From positions 1-64,000 of the forward strand of contig JALNTX010000006.1 of NCBI GenBank assembly GCA_035726825.1: 64,000 nucleotides of DNA, in the 5' to 3' direction. The DNA comes from Pseudocitrobacter sp913778145. Its GTDB lineage: Bacteria > Pseudomonadota > Gammaproteobacteria > Enterobacterales > Enterobacteriaceae. This document shows, in pieces, positions 55,807 to 64,000 of the stretch. How positions within the stretch are numbered: position 1 is the stretch's first letter; each line of letters begins with the position of its first letter. The notes beneath the pieces are model-generated. The model did not search any database, was not told the origin of the DNA, and saw only the letters and a list, made by a program, of their open reading frames with translations. The position numbers and the translations under genes are program-made.

Positions 55807-56247
55807 TTAAGGGTTCACAAATGTCCGCTGTACGCGGGATGAACGTTTGAGATAAGGCACAATGATCGCCGCAGCGGCGAGCGGCAACAACAGCTGGCGT
55901 AGCGCAATGATGTCGGAAACCGGCGCGAATGCAAACGCCTTAAGCGCCAGCAACAGTGAGATCAGGAGCCAAATAATATAGTGCTTAGGCACATTTTTAC
56001 GACGCTTAAAGAAAGCAATGGTCAGCCATAGCGTGTAATACCACATGGCAATCACGAACGCCAAAGAAAGCACCCAAAGCGCAAGGTTAGTACTGCTTTG
56101 CGCTTTTAACAGGCTCAGGAGCTGCGGATTGAGCAGGGCATTGGCAAACATCAGTAGTTGTACGCTGATGCTGAGCAACGCAACCAGTAACCATGCCAGC
56201 GGGCCGAGCAGCCATCCACCAATTCGTTCTGCAGAATTTGACGACAT
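55807..56247 (-). CDS. ydgK: DUF2569 membrane protein YdgK
   Basis: 146 residues, four membrane helices, DUF2569 opening (RIGGWLLGPLAWLLVALLSI). Upstream of rsxA as in E. coli, where the product is about ten residues shorter. Function unknown. Confidence 0.9.
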   Translation of the reverse strand: MSSNSAERIGGWLLGPLAWLLVALLSISVQLLMFANALLNPQLLSLLKAQSSTNLALWVLSLAFVIAMWYYTLWLTIAFFKRRKNVPKHYIIWLLISLLLALKAFAFAPVSDIIALRQLLLPLAAAAIIVPYLKRSSRVQRTFVNP

Positions 56248-56323
56248 TTCGTCTCCTGATTATCAGCGTCAGTTATAAATATGGCGGTGGAGTATAAGCA
56301 ACTGACGCTGAGGATAACAATAG

Positions 56324-56539
56324 TTACTGCACGTAATGCCAAACGGATTTTGGCACCTGGCCAATATCGAACAAACGACCGCCAGAAACCAGCTCTGCCC
56401 GGCGGTGATCGGCCGCGCGATACATATTGATTAATTCATGGGTGTCGGAAAGAGAATAGTTAAGATGATCATAAAGCTTTTCGAGATTTTCCAGCGAGCT
56501 GACTTTACGAAATTTCAGTAAATAATCCAGGACGGTCAT
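56324..56539 (-). CDS. cnu: OriC-binding nucleoid-associated protein Cnu (YdgT)
   Basis: 71 residues, Hha/YmoA family (MTVLDYLLKFRKVSSLENLE; HELINMYRAADHRRAEL). Forms heteromers with H-NS and helps silence horizontally acquired genes, as Hha does. The gap 56540-56814 shows no gene. Confidence 0.95.
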   Translation of the reverse strand: MTVLDYLLKFRKVSSLENLEKLYDHLNYSLSDTHELINMYRAADHRRAELVSGGRLFDIGQVPKSVWHYVQ

Positions 56540-56814
56540 TTGTCAGTATCCATTTTATAATGTTGAAACATGCAGGGCCTGAAAGGGCGCAAAAGCGCAA
56601 CAGCTAAGGGCGTATTGCTGAGTTTGGCAACCAGTGTATCGACACCCGTTTTGATTAAGAGTTCAGCCCTTAGAAGGGCACTCTCTTGTCAGGGTGGCGT
56701 AATTATTTGGGTTATATATAACAAATTCAAGAACAGAAAATGACGTTATTGATATATCGCAGGAAATGGTGAGATCGCAAAAGTGGTTGGGCGCCAGAAG
56801 ACGCCCGGAGTGGA

Positions 56815-58215
56815 TTAGCGCACATTGCCGTGGCTGTTGATGACGTCTTTATACCAGTAAAAGCTCTTCTTGCGCTTGCGGGCCAGATTTTGCTGATGAT
56901 CGACATAAACAAAACCGTACTGTTTCTTATATCCGTTGAGCCAGCTCAACAGGTCAATAAAGGACCACGGATAATATCCGCGCACATCGGCACCCTGCGC
57001 AATGGCATTTTCAAGGGCCTCAATGTGCATGCGTAAATAGTCGATGCGCGGCTGGTCAACAATTTCGCCGTCAACAATGGGATCTTTCGCACCCAACCCG
57101 TTTTCCGTAATGTAGATGGGGATGTCGCCATAGCGCTCTTTGATCATCATAATGCCGTCGGTCAGCCCCTGCGGCCAGATTTCCCAGTCCCAGTCTGTGT
57201 ATACGCCGTTTGGGTTACGGACAAACTTGAACAGATCTTTAAAACCAAATTCGCCGCCGCTATTTTTCTCACCGCTATGATTCGACTGCGTTTGCGTCTC
57301 GCCAGGGTTGGCAGCCACGGTCTCGCGGCGGTAGTAGTTCAGGCCGATAAAATCGCAGCGGTTATTACGCAGTAGTTCATCATCGCCGGGTACGAAGCGC
57401 GGCACACCCCACAGAGATTGCGTCTGGGTCAGGAGTTCGTCTGGATAGGTCCCTTTTAGCACCGGATCGTAAAGCCAGTGTGTGTGAATGGCGTCGGCCA
57501 GTTCACTGGCTGCGATATCATCCGGCGAATCGGTGAGCGGTGTATGCGGTTGTAGCACGTTTACAAAGCCAATCTGCCCGTCGATTTTCATTTCCCGGAA
57601 GGCTTTCACCGCCATGGCATGGGCGATAAATACCTGATGACAGGCCTGAATCGCGCGTGCCGGATCTTTCACCGAGGGTGGATGGCTGCCGGTGATATAG
57701 CCATGACCAATAAAGACGATGGTCTCGTTAAACGTCGCCCACAGTTTGACCCGCGAACCAAAGCGCTCGTAGCATAAACGGGCATACTCTTCGAATGCCT
57801 CTGCCGTTGAGCGAACTTCCCAGCCGCCTTCATTTTGCAGCGCCTGCGGTAAGTCCCAGTGGTAAAGGGTAATCATCGGCACAATATTGTGTGCCAGCAG
57901 GGCGTCTATCAAATCGCTGTAGAATTTCACCCCGGCTTCGTTAACTTCGCCACGGCCATTGGGTAATAAACGCGGCCATGAGATAGAGAAGCGATAGCTC
58001 TGCAGGCCCATTTCCGCCATGAGCGCCACGTCTTCCTGCATACGGTGATAGTGATCGACGGCGACATCGCCATTTGTTCCCTGATATGTCGTGCCGGGCA
58101 GATGTGAAAAAACGTCCCAGATGGACAACCCTTTGCCATCTTCGTCGTGCGCGCCTTCAACCTGATACGCTGCCGTTGCAGCACCCCAGAGAAAATCCTT
58201 CGGAAAAGCAGCCAT
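56815..58215 (-). CDS. GH1 glycosidase, probably 6-phospho-beta-glucosidase
   Basis: 466 residues: N-terminal FLWGAATAAYQVEGAHDEDG, acid/base Glu164 in ATFNETIVF, nucleophile Glu371 in IYITENGLG. Near the end, LLSWLNGYKKQYGF has Ser, Lys (+7) and Tyr (+9), the phosphate-binding trio of 6-phospho-glucosidases, so it may act on a PTS-imported sugar. No PTS gene adjoins it except malX 4 kb away. Inserted between cnu and blr, which are adjacent in E. coli. Confidence 0.85.
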   Translation of the reverse strand: MAAFPKDFLWGAATAAYQVEGAHDEDGKGLSIWDVFSHLPGTTYQGTNGDVAVDHYHRMQEDVALMAEMGLQSYRFSISWPRLLPNGRGEVNEAGVKFYSDLIDALLAHNIVPMITLYHWDLPQALQNEGGWEVRSTAEAFEEYARLCYERFGSRVKLWATFNETIVFIGHGYITGSHPPSVKDPARAIQACHQVFIAHAMAVKAFREMKIDGQIGFVNVLQPHTPLTDSPDDIAASELADAIHTHWLYDPVLKGTYPDELLTQTQSLWGVPRFVPGDDELLRNNRCDFIGLNYYRRETVAANPGETQTQSNHSGEKNSGGEFGFKDLFKFVRNPNGVYTDWDWEIWPQGLTDGIMMIKERYGDIPIYITENGLGAKDPIVDGEIVDQPRIDYLRMHIEALENAIAQGADVRGYYPWSFIDLLSWLNGYKKQYGFVYVDHQQNLARKRKKSFYWYKDVINSHGNVR

Positions 58216-58331
58216 AAAACTCTCCTTATCTGTGCAATAAGATGAGTGTAAAGAGGCGGGAGAGGGAGTTGCAACCGGTTTCAGAAACCGGTTACACAGT
58301 TGCGATCGCCGTCACTTTTCGGCGTGCAGCG

Positions 58332-58470
58332 TTATTTCTTTTGCACCGCCGCTATCGGTTCTGGCGGTTGGTAGTTATCAATATGGTGGGCAATAACAAG
58401 AAGAAGAACCGAGACGCCGAGTACGCCCCAACCAATCAGTTCAACGATCCGTGTAAAGACAATAGACATA
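58332..58470 (-). pseudogene. blr: Blr small membrane protein, apparently frameshifted
   Basis: On the minus strand an ATG at 58470 encodes MSIVFTRIVE. With one base removed from the T3 at 58440-58442 (plus-strand view) this continues LIGWGVLGVSVLLLVIAHHI then DNYQPPEPIAAVQKK and a TAA at 58332. E. coli Blr (about 41 residues, beta-lactam resistance, divisome link) reads RLIELTGW...HIDNYQPPE. As given, the two parts are in different frames. A TTG at 58445 could start a 37-residue form in the downstream frame, so a functional product is not excluded. Confidence 0.65.
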
Positions 58471-58717
58471 GTAATTCAGACAACTTAGACAAAATTAATG
58501 ATACGGACTAAGATCTTACCTCGCCTGGCGCGCAACGCAAGTCTTCCGCCGAAACGATTCACGTCTTTGTCGCTTTTTCCGATTATTACCCGTTTCTGTA
58601 AGTCCCCATGTTATTAATCTGTTGTTCATCATCTGAATATGTTGTGAAATAAGAAATCGATTACACGGCGACGGATCCTTCTCCGGGTCGGAAAAACAGC
58701 ACACTTAAGAGGCTATT

Positions 58718-59758
58718 ATGAGTGACAGTATTCGTGTCGGATTAATTGGGTATGGTTATGCCAGCAAAACCTTTCATGCGCCGTTAATCAGCGGAACGCC
58801 GGGAATGGAGCTGGCCGTGGTGTCCAGCAGCGACGCCGACAAAGTCAAAGCCGACTGGCCCAATGTCAGCGTGGTCTCTGAACCCAAATACATTTTCGCC
58901 GATCCCACTATCGATCTGGTGGTGATTCCTACGCCGAACGATACCCACTTCCCACTGGCGAAAGCCGCGCTGGAGGCGGGCAAACACGTGGTGGTGGATA
59001 AACCCTTCACCGTGACACTGTCACAAGCGCGCGAGCTGGATGCGCTGGCAAAAAGCCAGGGTAAGTTGCTGTCAGTGTTCCATAACCGCCGCTGGGACAG
59101 CGATTTCTTAACCGTGAAGTCGCTGATTAACGAAGGCCGCCTGGGCGAGGTTGCCTATTTTGAATCGCACTTTGACCGCTATCGCCCGCAGGTGCGTAAC
59201 CGCTGGCGCGAGCTGGCAGGCCCTGGCAGCGGTATCTGGTACGATTTAGGCCCGCATCTGCTGGACCAGGCGGTAAATCTTTTTGGTTTGCCGGTCAGTT
59301 TGTCCGTCGATCTCGCGCAGTTACGTCCAGGCGCGCAGGCGACGGACTACTTCCATGCGGTGCTGGTTTATCCGCAACGCCGTGTGGTGCTGCACGGCAC
59401 GCTGCTGGCCGCTGCCGAGACCGCGCGCTATATCGTGCACGGTTCGCGTGCCAGCTACGTAAAATATGGCCTCGACCCACAGGAAGAACGGCTGAAGAAC
59501 GGTGAGCGCCTGCCGCAGGAAGACTGGGGCTATGACATGCGCGATGGCGTGCTGACGCGGGTAGACGGTGAAAATCGTGTTGAAGAGACGCTGCTCACCA
59601 CGCCGGGCAACTATCCGGCTTATTACGCGGCGATCCGCGATGCGCTAAACGGCGCAGGCGAGAATCCGGTTCCGGCAAGCCAGGCCATTCAGATTATGGA
59701 ATTAATTGAGCTGGGGATTGAATCCGCGAAACATCGCGCGGTGCTTTCTCTAACCTGA
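58718..59758 (+). CDS. ydgJ: Gfo/Idh/MocA-family oxidoreductase YdgJ
   Basis: 346 residues: NAD(P) Rossmann start IRVGLIGYGYASKTFHAPLI and the EKP-type motif VVDKPFTVTLSQA. Sugar/inositol-type dehydrogenase of unknown substrate. Divergent from blr. Confidence 0.94.
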   Translation: MSDSIRVGLIGYGYASKTFHAPLISGTPGMELAVVSSSDADKVKADWPNVSVVSEPKYIFADPTIDLVVIPTPNDTHFPLAKAALEAGKHVVVDKPFTVTLSQARELDALAKSQGKLLSVFHNRRWDSDFLTVKSLINEGRLGEVAYFESHFDRYRPQVRNRWRELAGPGSGIWYDLGPHLLDQAVNLFGLPVSLSVDLAQLRPGAQATDYFHAVLVYPQRRVVLHGTLLAAAETARYIVHGSRASYVKYGLDPQEERLKNGERLPQEDWGYDMRDGVLTRVDGENRVEETLLTTPGNYPAYYAAIRDALNGAGENPVPASQAIQIMELIELGIESAKHRAVLSLT

Positions 59759-59772
59759 TTAAGGTGATAAAG

Positions 59773-59806
59773 AACGGGCGCATCGTATAAACTGTGCGCC
59801 CGTTTT
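59773..59806. terminator. Bidirectional terminator between ydgJ and add
   Basis: AACGGGCGCA / TGCGCCCGTT perfect 10-bp stem followed by TTTT, between convergent genes. Confidence 0.9.
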
Positions 59807-59807
59807 A

Positions 59808-60809
59808 TTATGCGCGTTGTACGCGTGCGCGTAGCGCGGCTTTTTCAGCTTCAGACAGGAACGCAATTTCCAGTCCGTTGATTTGCGCCTGACGAATTTG
59901 CGCTGGCGTCAGCCCGGCAGCCGGTGCCGCAACGCGATATTCATGCTGAATATCGATACCCTGAACCGCCGGGTCATCGGTGTTGATGCTCGCCAGCACG
60001 CCATGTTCCAGGAAGGTTTTCAGCGGATGCTGATCCAGCGATGACACCGTGCTGGTCTGGATGTTTGACGTCAGGCAGGATTCCACGCCGATGCGCTGTT
60101 TCGCCAGGAATTCCATCAGCGCCGTGTCTTCTACGGCTTTGACGCCGTGACCGATACGTTCAGCGCCCAGCTCGCGAATCGCCTGCCAGATGCTTTCCGG
60201 GCCAGCGGCTTCGCCCGCATGTACGGTAATGCGCAGCCCCGCATCGCGTGCGCGGTTAAAGTGGCTCAGGAAAAGGCTTCCGGGGAAACCGAGTTCATCC
60301 CCCGCCAAATCCAGCGCGGTGATCCCGTCGCGATGCGCCAGCAGGGCATCCAGTTCGCGCAGGCAGGCGGTTTCACCGAAAGTGCGGCTCATAATGCCAA
60401 TTAAACGCGCCTCAACGTTGAAATCGCGGCAGCCTTCACGCACACCGTCGATCACGGCTTCTACCACGCCTTCAACTGGAAGCTGATGTGTCATCGCCAT
60501 ATAACCCGGTGAAAAACGCAGTTCGACATAGTGCAGACCGTTCCGGGCGGCATCTTCGATGTTCTCGTACGCCACGCGGCGACAGGCATCGAGGTCGGCA
60601 AGCACTTTGACGCCCCAGTCGAGTTTGCTTAAAAAGCTCACCAGGTCCGGCTCATTGCTGGTGACCTGTACATGTGGAATTAGTGCTTCAAGGCTGGACG
60701 CAGGAAGAGTTAGATTGTGCTGACGGCCAAGATCGAGAATAGTTTGGGCGCGAATGTTGCCATCGAGGTGGCGATGGATGTCAGTGAGGGGGAGCGTAGT
60801 ATCAATCAT
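59808..60809 (-). CDS. add: Adenosine deaminase
   Basis: 333 residues, the E. coli length; metal-dependent TIM barrel with DIHRHLDGNIR, VHAGEAAGP, ERIGHGVKA and SINTDDPAV. Converts adenosine and deoxyadenosine to inosine forms in purine salvage. Lies after malY in the same direction. Confidence 0.97.
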   Translation of the reverse strand: MIDTTLPLTDIHRHLDGNIRAQTILDLGRQHNLTLPASSLEALIPHVQVTSNEPDLVSFLSKLDWGVKVLADLDACRRVAYENIEDAARNGLHYVELRFSPGYMAMTHQLPVEGVVEAVIDGVREGCRDFNVEARLIGIMSRTFGETACLRELDALLAHRDGITALDLAGDELGFPGSLFLSHFNRARDAGLRITVHAGEAAGPESIWQAIRELGAERIGHGVKAVEDTALMEFLAKQRIGVESCLTSNIQTSTVSSLDQHPLKTFLEHGVLASINTDDPAVQGIDIQHEYRVAAPAAGLTPAQIRQAQINGLEIAFLSEAEKAALRARVQRA

Positions 60810-60905
60810 GGTCGCACTCTTTTTTAGATTAAGTGCGCGCTATTATAAAAACATTTCGCCGCAAAAAGCTATTTGCGCAACGAAATTTATCGTTGCGCAA
60901 ATTTG

Positions 60906-62078
60906 TCAGCGCAATGTATTGATAGCGGCAATCAAGCGCTCCACGCCTTGCTGCAGTTTTGAACGCGGGCAACCGGCGTTCAGACGAATAAAACCGCGGC
61001 CTTCCTCGCCGTAGGTATAGCCCGGCATGATCGCTACTTTTTGCTGTTTGATCAGCACATCCTGTAGCGCGTTGTCGTCAATGTTTAATGGACGTAAATC
61101 GACCCATGCCAGATACGTTGACTCCGGCATCGACCAGTTTAATTCCGGGAATGCGGTATTTAGCGTCTGCGCGATGTAACGCATATTATCCTGTAAATAG
61201 TTGCGCAGAGCGTCGAGCCATGGCTCGCCTTCGCGGTAAGCCGCGATGTGCGCCACCAGCGCCGGCACCGACGGGGAAGAGAGGCCGTCGCGGCTCTTCA
61301 GCGCAGTGAGATAATCGTTACGCGCGGATTCATCGGCGATTAAACCATAAGCCCCGGTAAACGCCGGAATATTGAAGCTTTTCGAACCAGACGTGAACAG
61401 CGCCCACGGGCTGCGCGCAACATCGCACCAGGGAATATGCTGGTGATTGCCCCACACCATATCCATGTGGATTTCATCGCTGATGACTCGCACACCGTGT
61501 TTCTCACACAGTTCAGCCATCGCATTCAGCTCATCGCGCGTCCACACTTTCCCGGTGGGATTATGCGGGCTGCACAACAGCAGAATTTTGTTTTGTGGCT
61601 GCGCCAGCGCCGCTTCCAGCTTCGCCATATCGCAGAACCACTGGTTATCGGTTTTCTCCAGCGGCACACCGACAATGGTGCGCTGGTTGCCGGTAATGGT
61701 TTTGAAGAAGGCATCATATGCCGGAGTGTGTACCACAATCCCGTCACCAGGCGCGGACCACTGACGAATCATCTCTGCCACCATATAGATGACGGACGGC
61801 CCGTAAACAATGCTTTCCTGATCAATTACGCTTTGAAAACGGCGGGCAAACCAGTGGACGATGGCGGGCGGAAACTCGTCGTTTTTCCAGCGGCTGTAGC
61901 CGAAGACGCCGTGCGCCAGACGTTTGCTCAGCGCATCCAGAATGCAGGGGGCGGTGGCGAAATCCATATCGGAGATGGTAAACGGTAAGAGGTCGGCGTC
62001 ACCAAAACGGTCGGCAACGTAATCCCACTGGGTACACCATGTGCCATGCCGGTCTATCACCGTTGAAAAGTCAAACAT
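60906..62078 (-). CDS. malY: Cystathionine beta-lyase / maltose-regulon repressor MalY
   Basis: 390 residues, PLP fold type I; Lys in TSGSKSFNIPAFTGAYGLI, HNPTGKVW, and SDEIHMDMVW. It cleaves cystathionine and, independently, binds and inhibits MalT. Second gene of malXY. Confidence 0.96.
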   Translation of the reverse strand: MFDFSTVIDRHGTWCTQWDYVADRFGDADLLPFTISDMDFATAPCILDALSKRLAHGVFGYSRWKNDEFPPAIVHWFARRFQSVIDQESIVYGPSVIYMVAEMIRQWSAPGDGIVVHTPAYDAFFKTITGNQRTIVGVPLEKTDNQWFCDMAKLEAALAQPQNKILLLCSPHNPTGKVWTRDELNAMAELCEKHGVRVISDEIHMDMVWGNHQHIPWCDVARSPWALFTSGSKSFNIPAFTGAYGLIADESARNDYLTALKSRDGLSSPSVPALVAHIAAYREGEPWLDALRNYLQDNMRYIAQTLNTAFPELNWSMPESTYLAWVDLRPLNIDDNALQDVLIKQQKVAIMPGYTYGEEGRGFIRLNAGCPRSKLQQGVERLIAAINTLR

Positions 62079-62144
62079 GTGAAATCCTTAACTGTTAGCG
62101 AGGACGCTATTTTGCCCCTGCGAGCGGCAGGGGCAAAGGGCGTT

Positions 62145-63737
62145 TTATGCCTGAACGGTATTCATCAGCACCGCAATCTCGTCTTTAACGGATTGCACCT
62201 GCGGCCCAATCACCACTTGCAGGTTATGCTGGTTAAGCTGTACCACACCAATCGCGCGGTTCGCTTTCAGCGCTTCAACGTCGACTTTTGACATATCTTC
62301 GACGGACAAACGCAGGCGGGTAATGCAGTTATCAAGAGAGACAATGTTTTCAGAGCCTCCGAGTGCTGCCAGGATAGCCGGGGTATTGTAACCGGATTTA
62401 CCGATAGTCCCGGTGACCGCTTTTTCGACGGCGCTGCTGGTTTCAATATCGCGCCCCGGCGTTTTGATGTTAAAGCGCGTAATGGCGAAGCGGAAAATTG
62501 CGTAGTAAGCGACGAACCACACCGCAGCCACCACCGGCACCATATACCATTTTGTGGAGAGGCCGTGCAGGATGCCGAAGACCACGAAGTCGATAACGTT
62601 GCCGTCAGTGTTGCCAATGGTGACGCCGAGAATCGCCATCATGGTGAAGCCCAGGCCAGTCAGCAGCGCGTGGATAACGTACAGCACGGGAGCCACGAAC
62701 AGGAACAGGAATTCCAGCGGTTCAGTGGTGCCGCCCACGACGCAGGCAATGACGCCGGAAATCAGCAGGCCTTTAATTTTGTGACGGTTTTCCGGGCGAG
62801 CACAGTGGTACATCGCCAGTGCCGCGCCCGGCAGGCCGCCGAGGAAGGCAGGCATTTTACCCTGCGACAGGAAGCGGGTAGCGCTTTCAGAGAAACCGTG
62901 GGTGTCCGGGCAGCTTAACTGCGCCTGGAAGATGGTCAATGCACCGCTGACAGAATGCCCACAGACATCCATCGTGCCGCCGGCTTCGGTAAAGCGAATC
63001 AGCGCGACCAGAATGTGATGCAGACCAAACGGCAGCAGCAGACGTTCGCCGGTACCAAAGATCATCGGGCCAAAGTCGCCCGCGCTGTTGATAACATGAC
63101 CCAGCGCGTTGATACCCATCGCAAACACCGGCCAAATCAGCGGGATCACCAGGCCAACAAGGCCTAATACAACGGTGGTGATAATCGGAACAAAACGGGT
63201 GCCGCCAAAGAACGCCAGCGCATCCGGCAGGCGGATGGTGTGAAAACGTTCGTGCAGCAGCCAGACGATGATCCCGGCGATCACTGCGCCAAGAATACCG
63301 GTGTCGATAGACTGAATGCCAAGGATATTCTGGATGTTATTGGCTTTCAGAATCGCGGCATCGGTGGTCGGCAGGATGCCTTTAGCCGTCAGCCAGAAGT
63401 TAACTGCCAGGTTCATCACCGCGTAACCGACAAAACCGGCGAAGGCGGCGACGCCTTTGTTTTCACGCGCCAGCCCCAGCGGGATGGCGATACAGAACAT
63501 CACTGGCAGGAAGCTAAACGCGAACGAACCGACTTTGCTCATCCAGATAAAGAGCGCCTGCAGGAACGGGGTATCGAGCCACGGCAGAAGCGTGAGAACG
63601 TCATGGCTGCTGAGGGAACTGCCGATCCCCAGCATAATCCCGCAGAAGGACAGCAGGGCGACAGGAAGCATGAATGTCTTGCCAAGCTGTTGAAAGAACT
63701 CCCACAATGTGACTTTTTGTGCTGCTCTGGTCGTCAT
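62145..63737 (-). CDS. malX: PTS enzyme IICB for maltose/glucose, MalX
   Basis: 530 residues: IIC domain with about eight to ten membrane helices (FGLHHILVALIRFTEAGG, GGTTEPLEFLFLFVAP) and IIB domain with phospho-Cys in SLDNCITRLRLSVED. Can move glucose or maltose. Expression is blocked by MalI and helped by CRP via the sites upstream. Confidence 0.96.
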   Translation of the reverse strand: MTTRAAQKVTLWEFFQQLGKTFMLPVALLSFCGIMLGIGSSLSSHDVLTLLPWLDTPFLQALFIWMSKVGSFAFSFLPVMFCIAIPLGLARENKGVAAFAGFVGYAVMNLAVNFWLTAKGILPTTDAAILKANNIQNILGIQSIDTGILGAVIAGIIVWLLHERFHTIRLPDALAFFGGTRFVPIITTVVLGLVGLVIPLIWPVFAMGINALGHVINSAGDFGPMIFGTGERLLLPFGLHHILVALIRFTEAGGTMDVCGHSVSGALTIFQAQLSCPDTHGFSESATRFLSQGKMPAFLGGLPGAALAMYHCARPENRHKIKGLLISGVIACVVGGTTEPLEFLFLFVAPVLYVIHALLTGLGFTMMAILGVTIGNTDGNVIDFVVFGILHGLSTKWYMVPVVAAVWFVAYYAIFRFAITRFNIKTPGRDIETSSAVEKAVTGTIGKSGYNTPAILAALGGSENIVSLDNCITRLRLSVEDMSKVDVEALKANRAIGVVQLNQHNLQVVIGPQVQSVKDEIAVLMNTVQA

Positions 63738-63786
63738 CGAACGACTCCTTGTACAAAAAATGGGTTGAAGATGTTGTGGAGCGCAA

Positions 63787-63802
63787 GATAAAACGTTTTA
63801 CC
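63787..63802. promoter_or_regulatory. MalI operator near malX
   Basis: GATAAAACGTTTTACC, the LacI-family palindrome centred on AACGTT, 50 bp upstream of malX. Mirror image of the site at 63866. Confidence 0.88.
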
Positions 63803-63811
63803 CAATTTTAG

Positions 63812-63827
63812 TGCGAGTGAAATCACA
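63812..63827. promoter_or_regulatory. CRP site between malX and malI
   Basis: TGCGA-N6-TCACA, one mismatch from the CRP half-site pair, between the two MalI operators as in E. coli. Confidence 0.75.
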
Positions 63828-63865
63828 TAATGAAATGATGATAACGTTTATAAAGTATCTTATTA

Positions 63866-63881
63866 GGTAAAACGTTTTATC
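63866..63881. promoter_or_regulatory. MalI operator near malI
   Basis: GGTAAAACGTTTTATC, the reverse complement of the malX-side operator, 29 bp before malI; autoregulation expected. Confidence 0.88.
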
Positions 63882-63909
63882 GATCACTAAAAAGGAATCG
63901 CCAGTCTCT

Positions 63910-64000
63910 ATGGCAATTGCAAAAAAAGTCACGATCAACGATGTCGCCCTCGCGGCTGGCGTATCGGTGAGTACGGTCTCACTGGTGCTGAGCGGGAAAG
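63910..64000 (+). CDS. malI: Maltose regulon repressor MalI, N-terminal end (cut by window)
   Basis: The first 30 codons are present: MAIAKKVTINDVALAAGVSV then STVSLVLSGK, a LacI-type helix-turn-helix very close to E. coli MalI. Represses malXY and itself. Divergent from malX. Confidence 0.95.
   Translation, partial: MAIAKKVTINDVALAAGVSVSTVSLVLSGK

Overview
The window looks like chromosomal DNA of an Enterobacteriaceae member close to Escherichia, Citrobacter or Enterobacter. The backbone from about 19.3 kb to the end follows the E. coli order (in reverse map direction) valV/W, mdtK, ribC, cfa, punC/punR, purR, sodB, grxD, rnt, gloA, nemRA, sodC, ydhIJK, slyA/slyB, anmK, mliC, pdxH, tyrS, gstA, dtpA, nth-rsx, cnu, ydgJ, add, malYX/malI. 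I cannot fix the genus from sequence alone.

Positions 1-9000 are an AT-rich accessory island tied to type VI secretion. It starts inside a vgrG whose AT-rich tail encodes a transthyretin-like domain. An M35-like zinc metallopeptidase (candidate effector) and a secreted candidate inhibitor follow. Beyond them lie broken modules: a vgrG 5' fragment with a palindrome-templated frameshift, two GH19-lysozyme-like effector genes each with one in-frame stop, two damaged candidate immunity genes, an IS3-family element whose transposase has lost its catalytic Glu, a fragment of a second IS copy, and two fossils of the ISAs1/H-repeat transposase. The only module that still looks functional is vgrG, peptidase and inhibitor.

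Positions 9000-19300 hold comR-bhsA-ldtC, which in E. coli sits elsewhere (next to mfd). Next comes an iron-siderophore type uptake locus: a TonB-dependent receptor, divergent from an overlapping ABC operon (ATPase, two FecCD permeases, binding protein) that ends in an RpiR/SIS-domain regulator. A small fimbrial-subunit-like secreted protein and three tandem tRNA-Val(GAC) genes close the region.

Positions 19300-64000 are core chromosome with local changes. zinT under a perfect Zur palindrome lies beside mdtK. A MASE-type membrane diguanylate cyclase lies between slyA and slyB. pdxY is absent between tyrS and gstA, where REP-like sequence remains. A GH1 probable 6-phospho-beta-glucosidase lies between cnu and blr, and blr appears frameshifted. 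rsxC carries five tandem Lys/Ala-rich units. Recognisable control sites include a PUR box at purR, NemR boxes, a SlyA box, a PhoP box at slyB, and two mirrored MalI operators with a CRP site at malX/malI, where the window ends.

Functional groups: redox and electrophile defence (sodB, sodC, gloA, nemRA, grxD, gstA, rsx-nth), purine control (purR, punRC, add), envelope maintenance (ldtC, mepH, mliC, slyB, cfa, ydhIJK), vitamin B6/riboflavin (pdxH, ribC) and maltose-regulon side genes (malIXY). Gene names rest on remembered family sequences; no database search was run.
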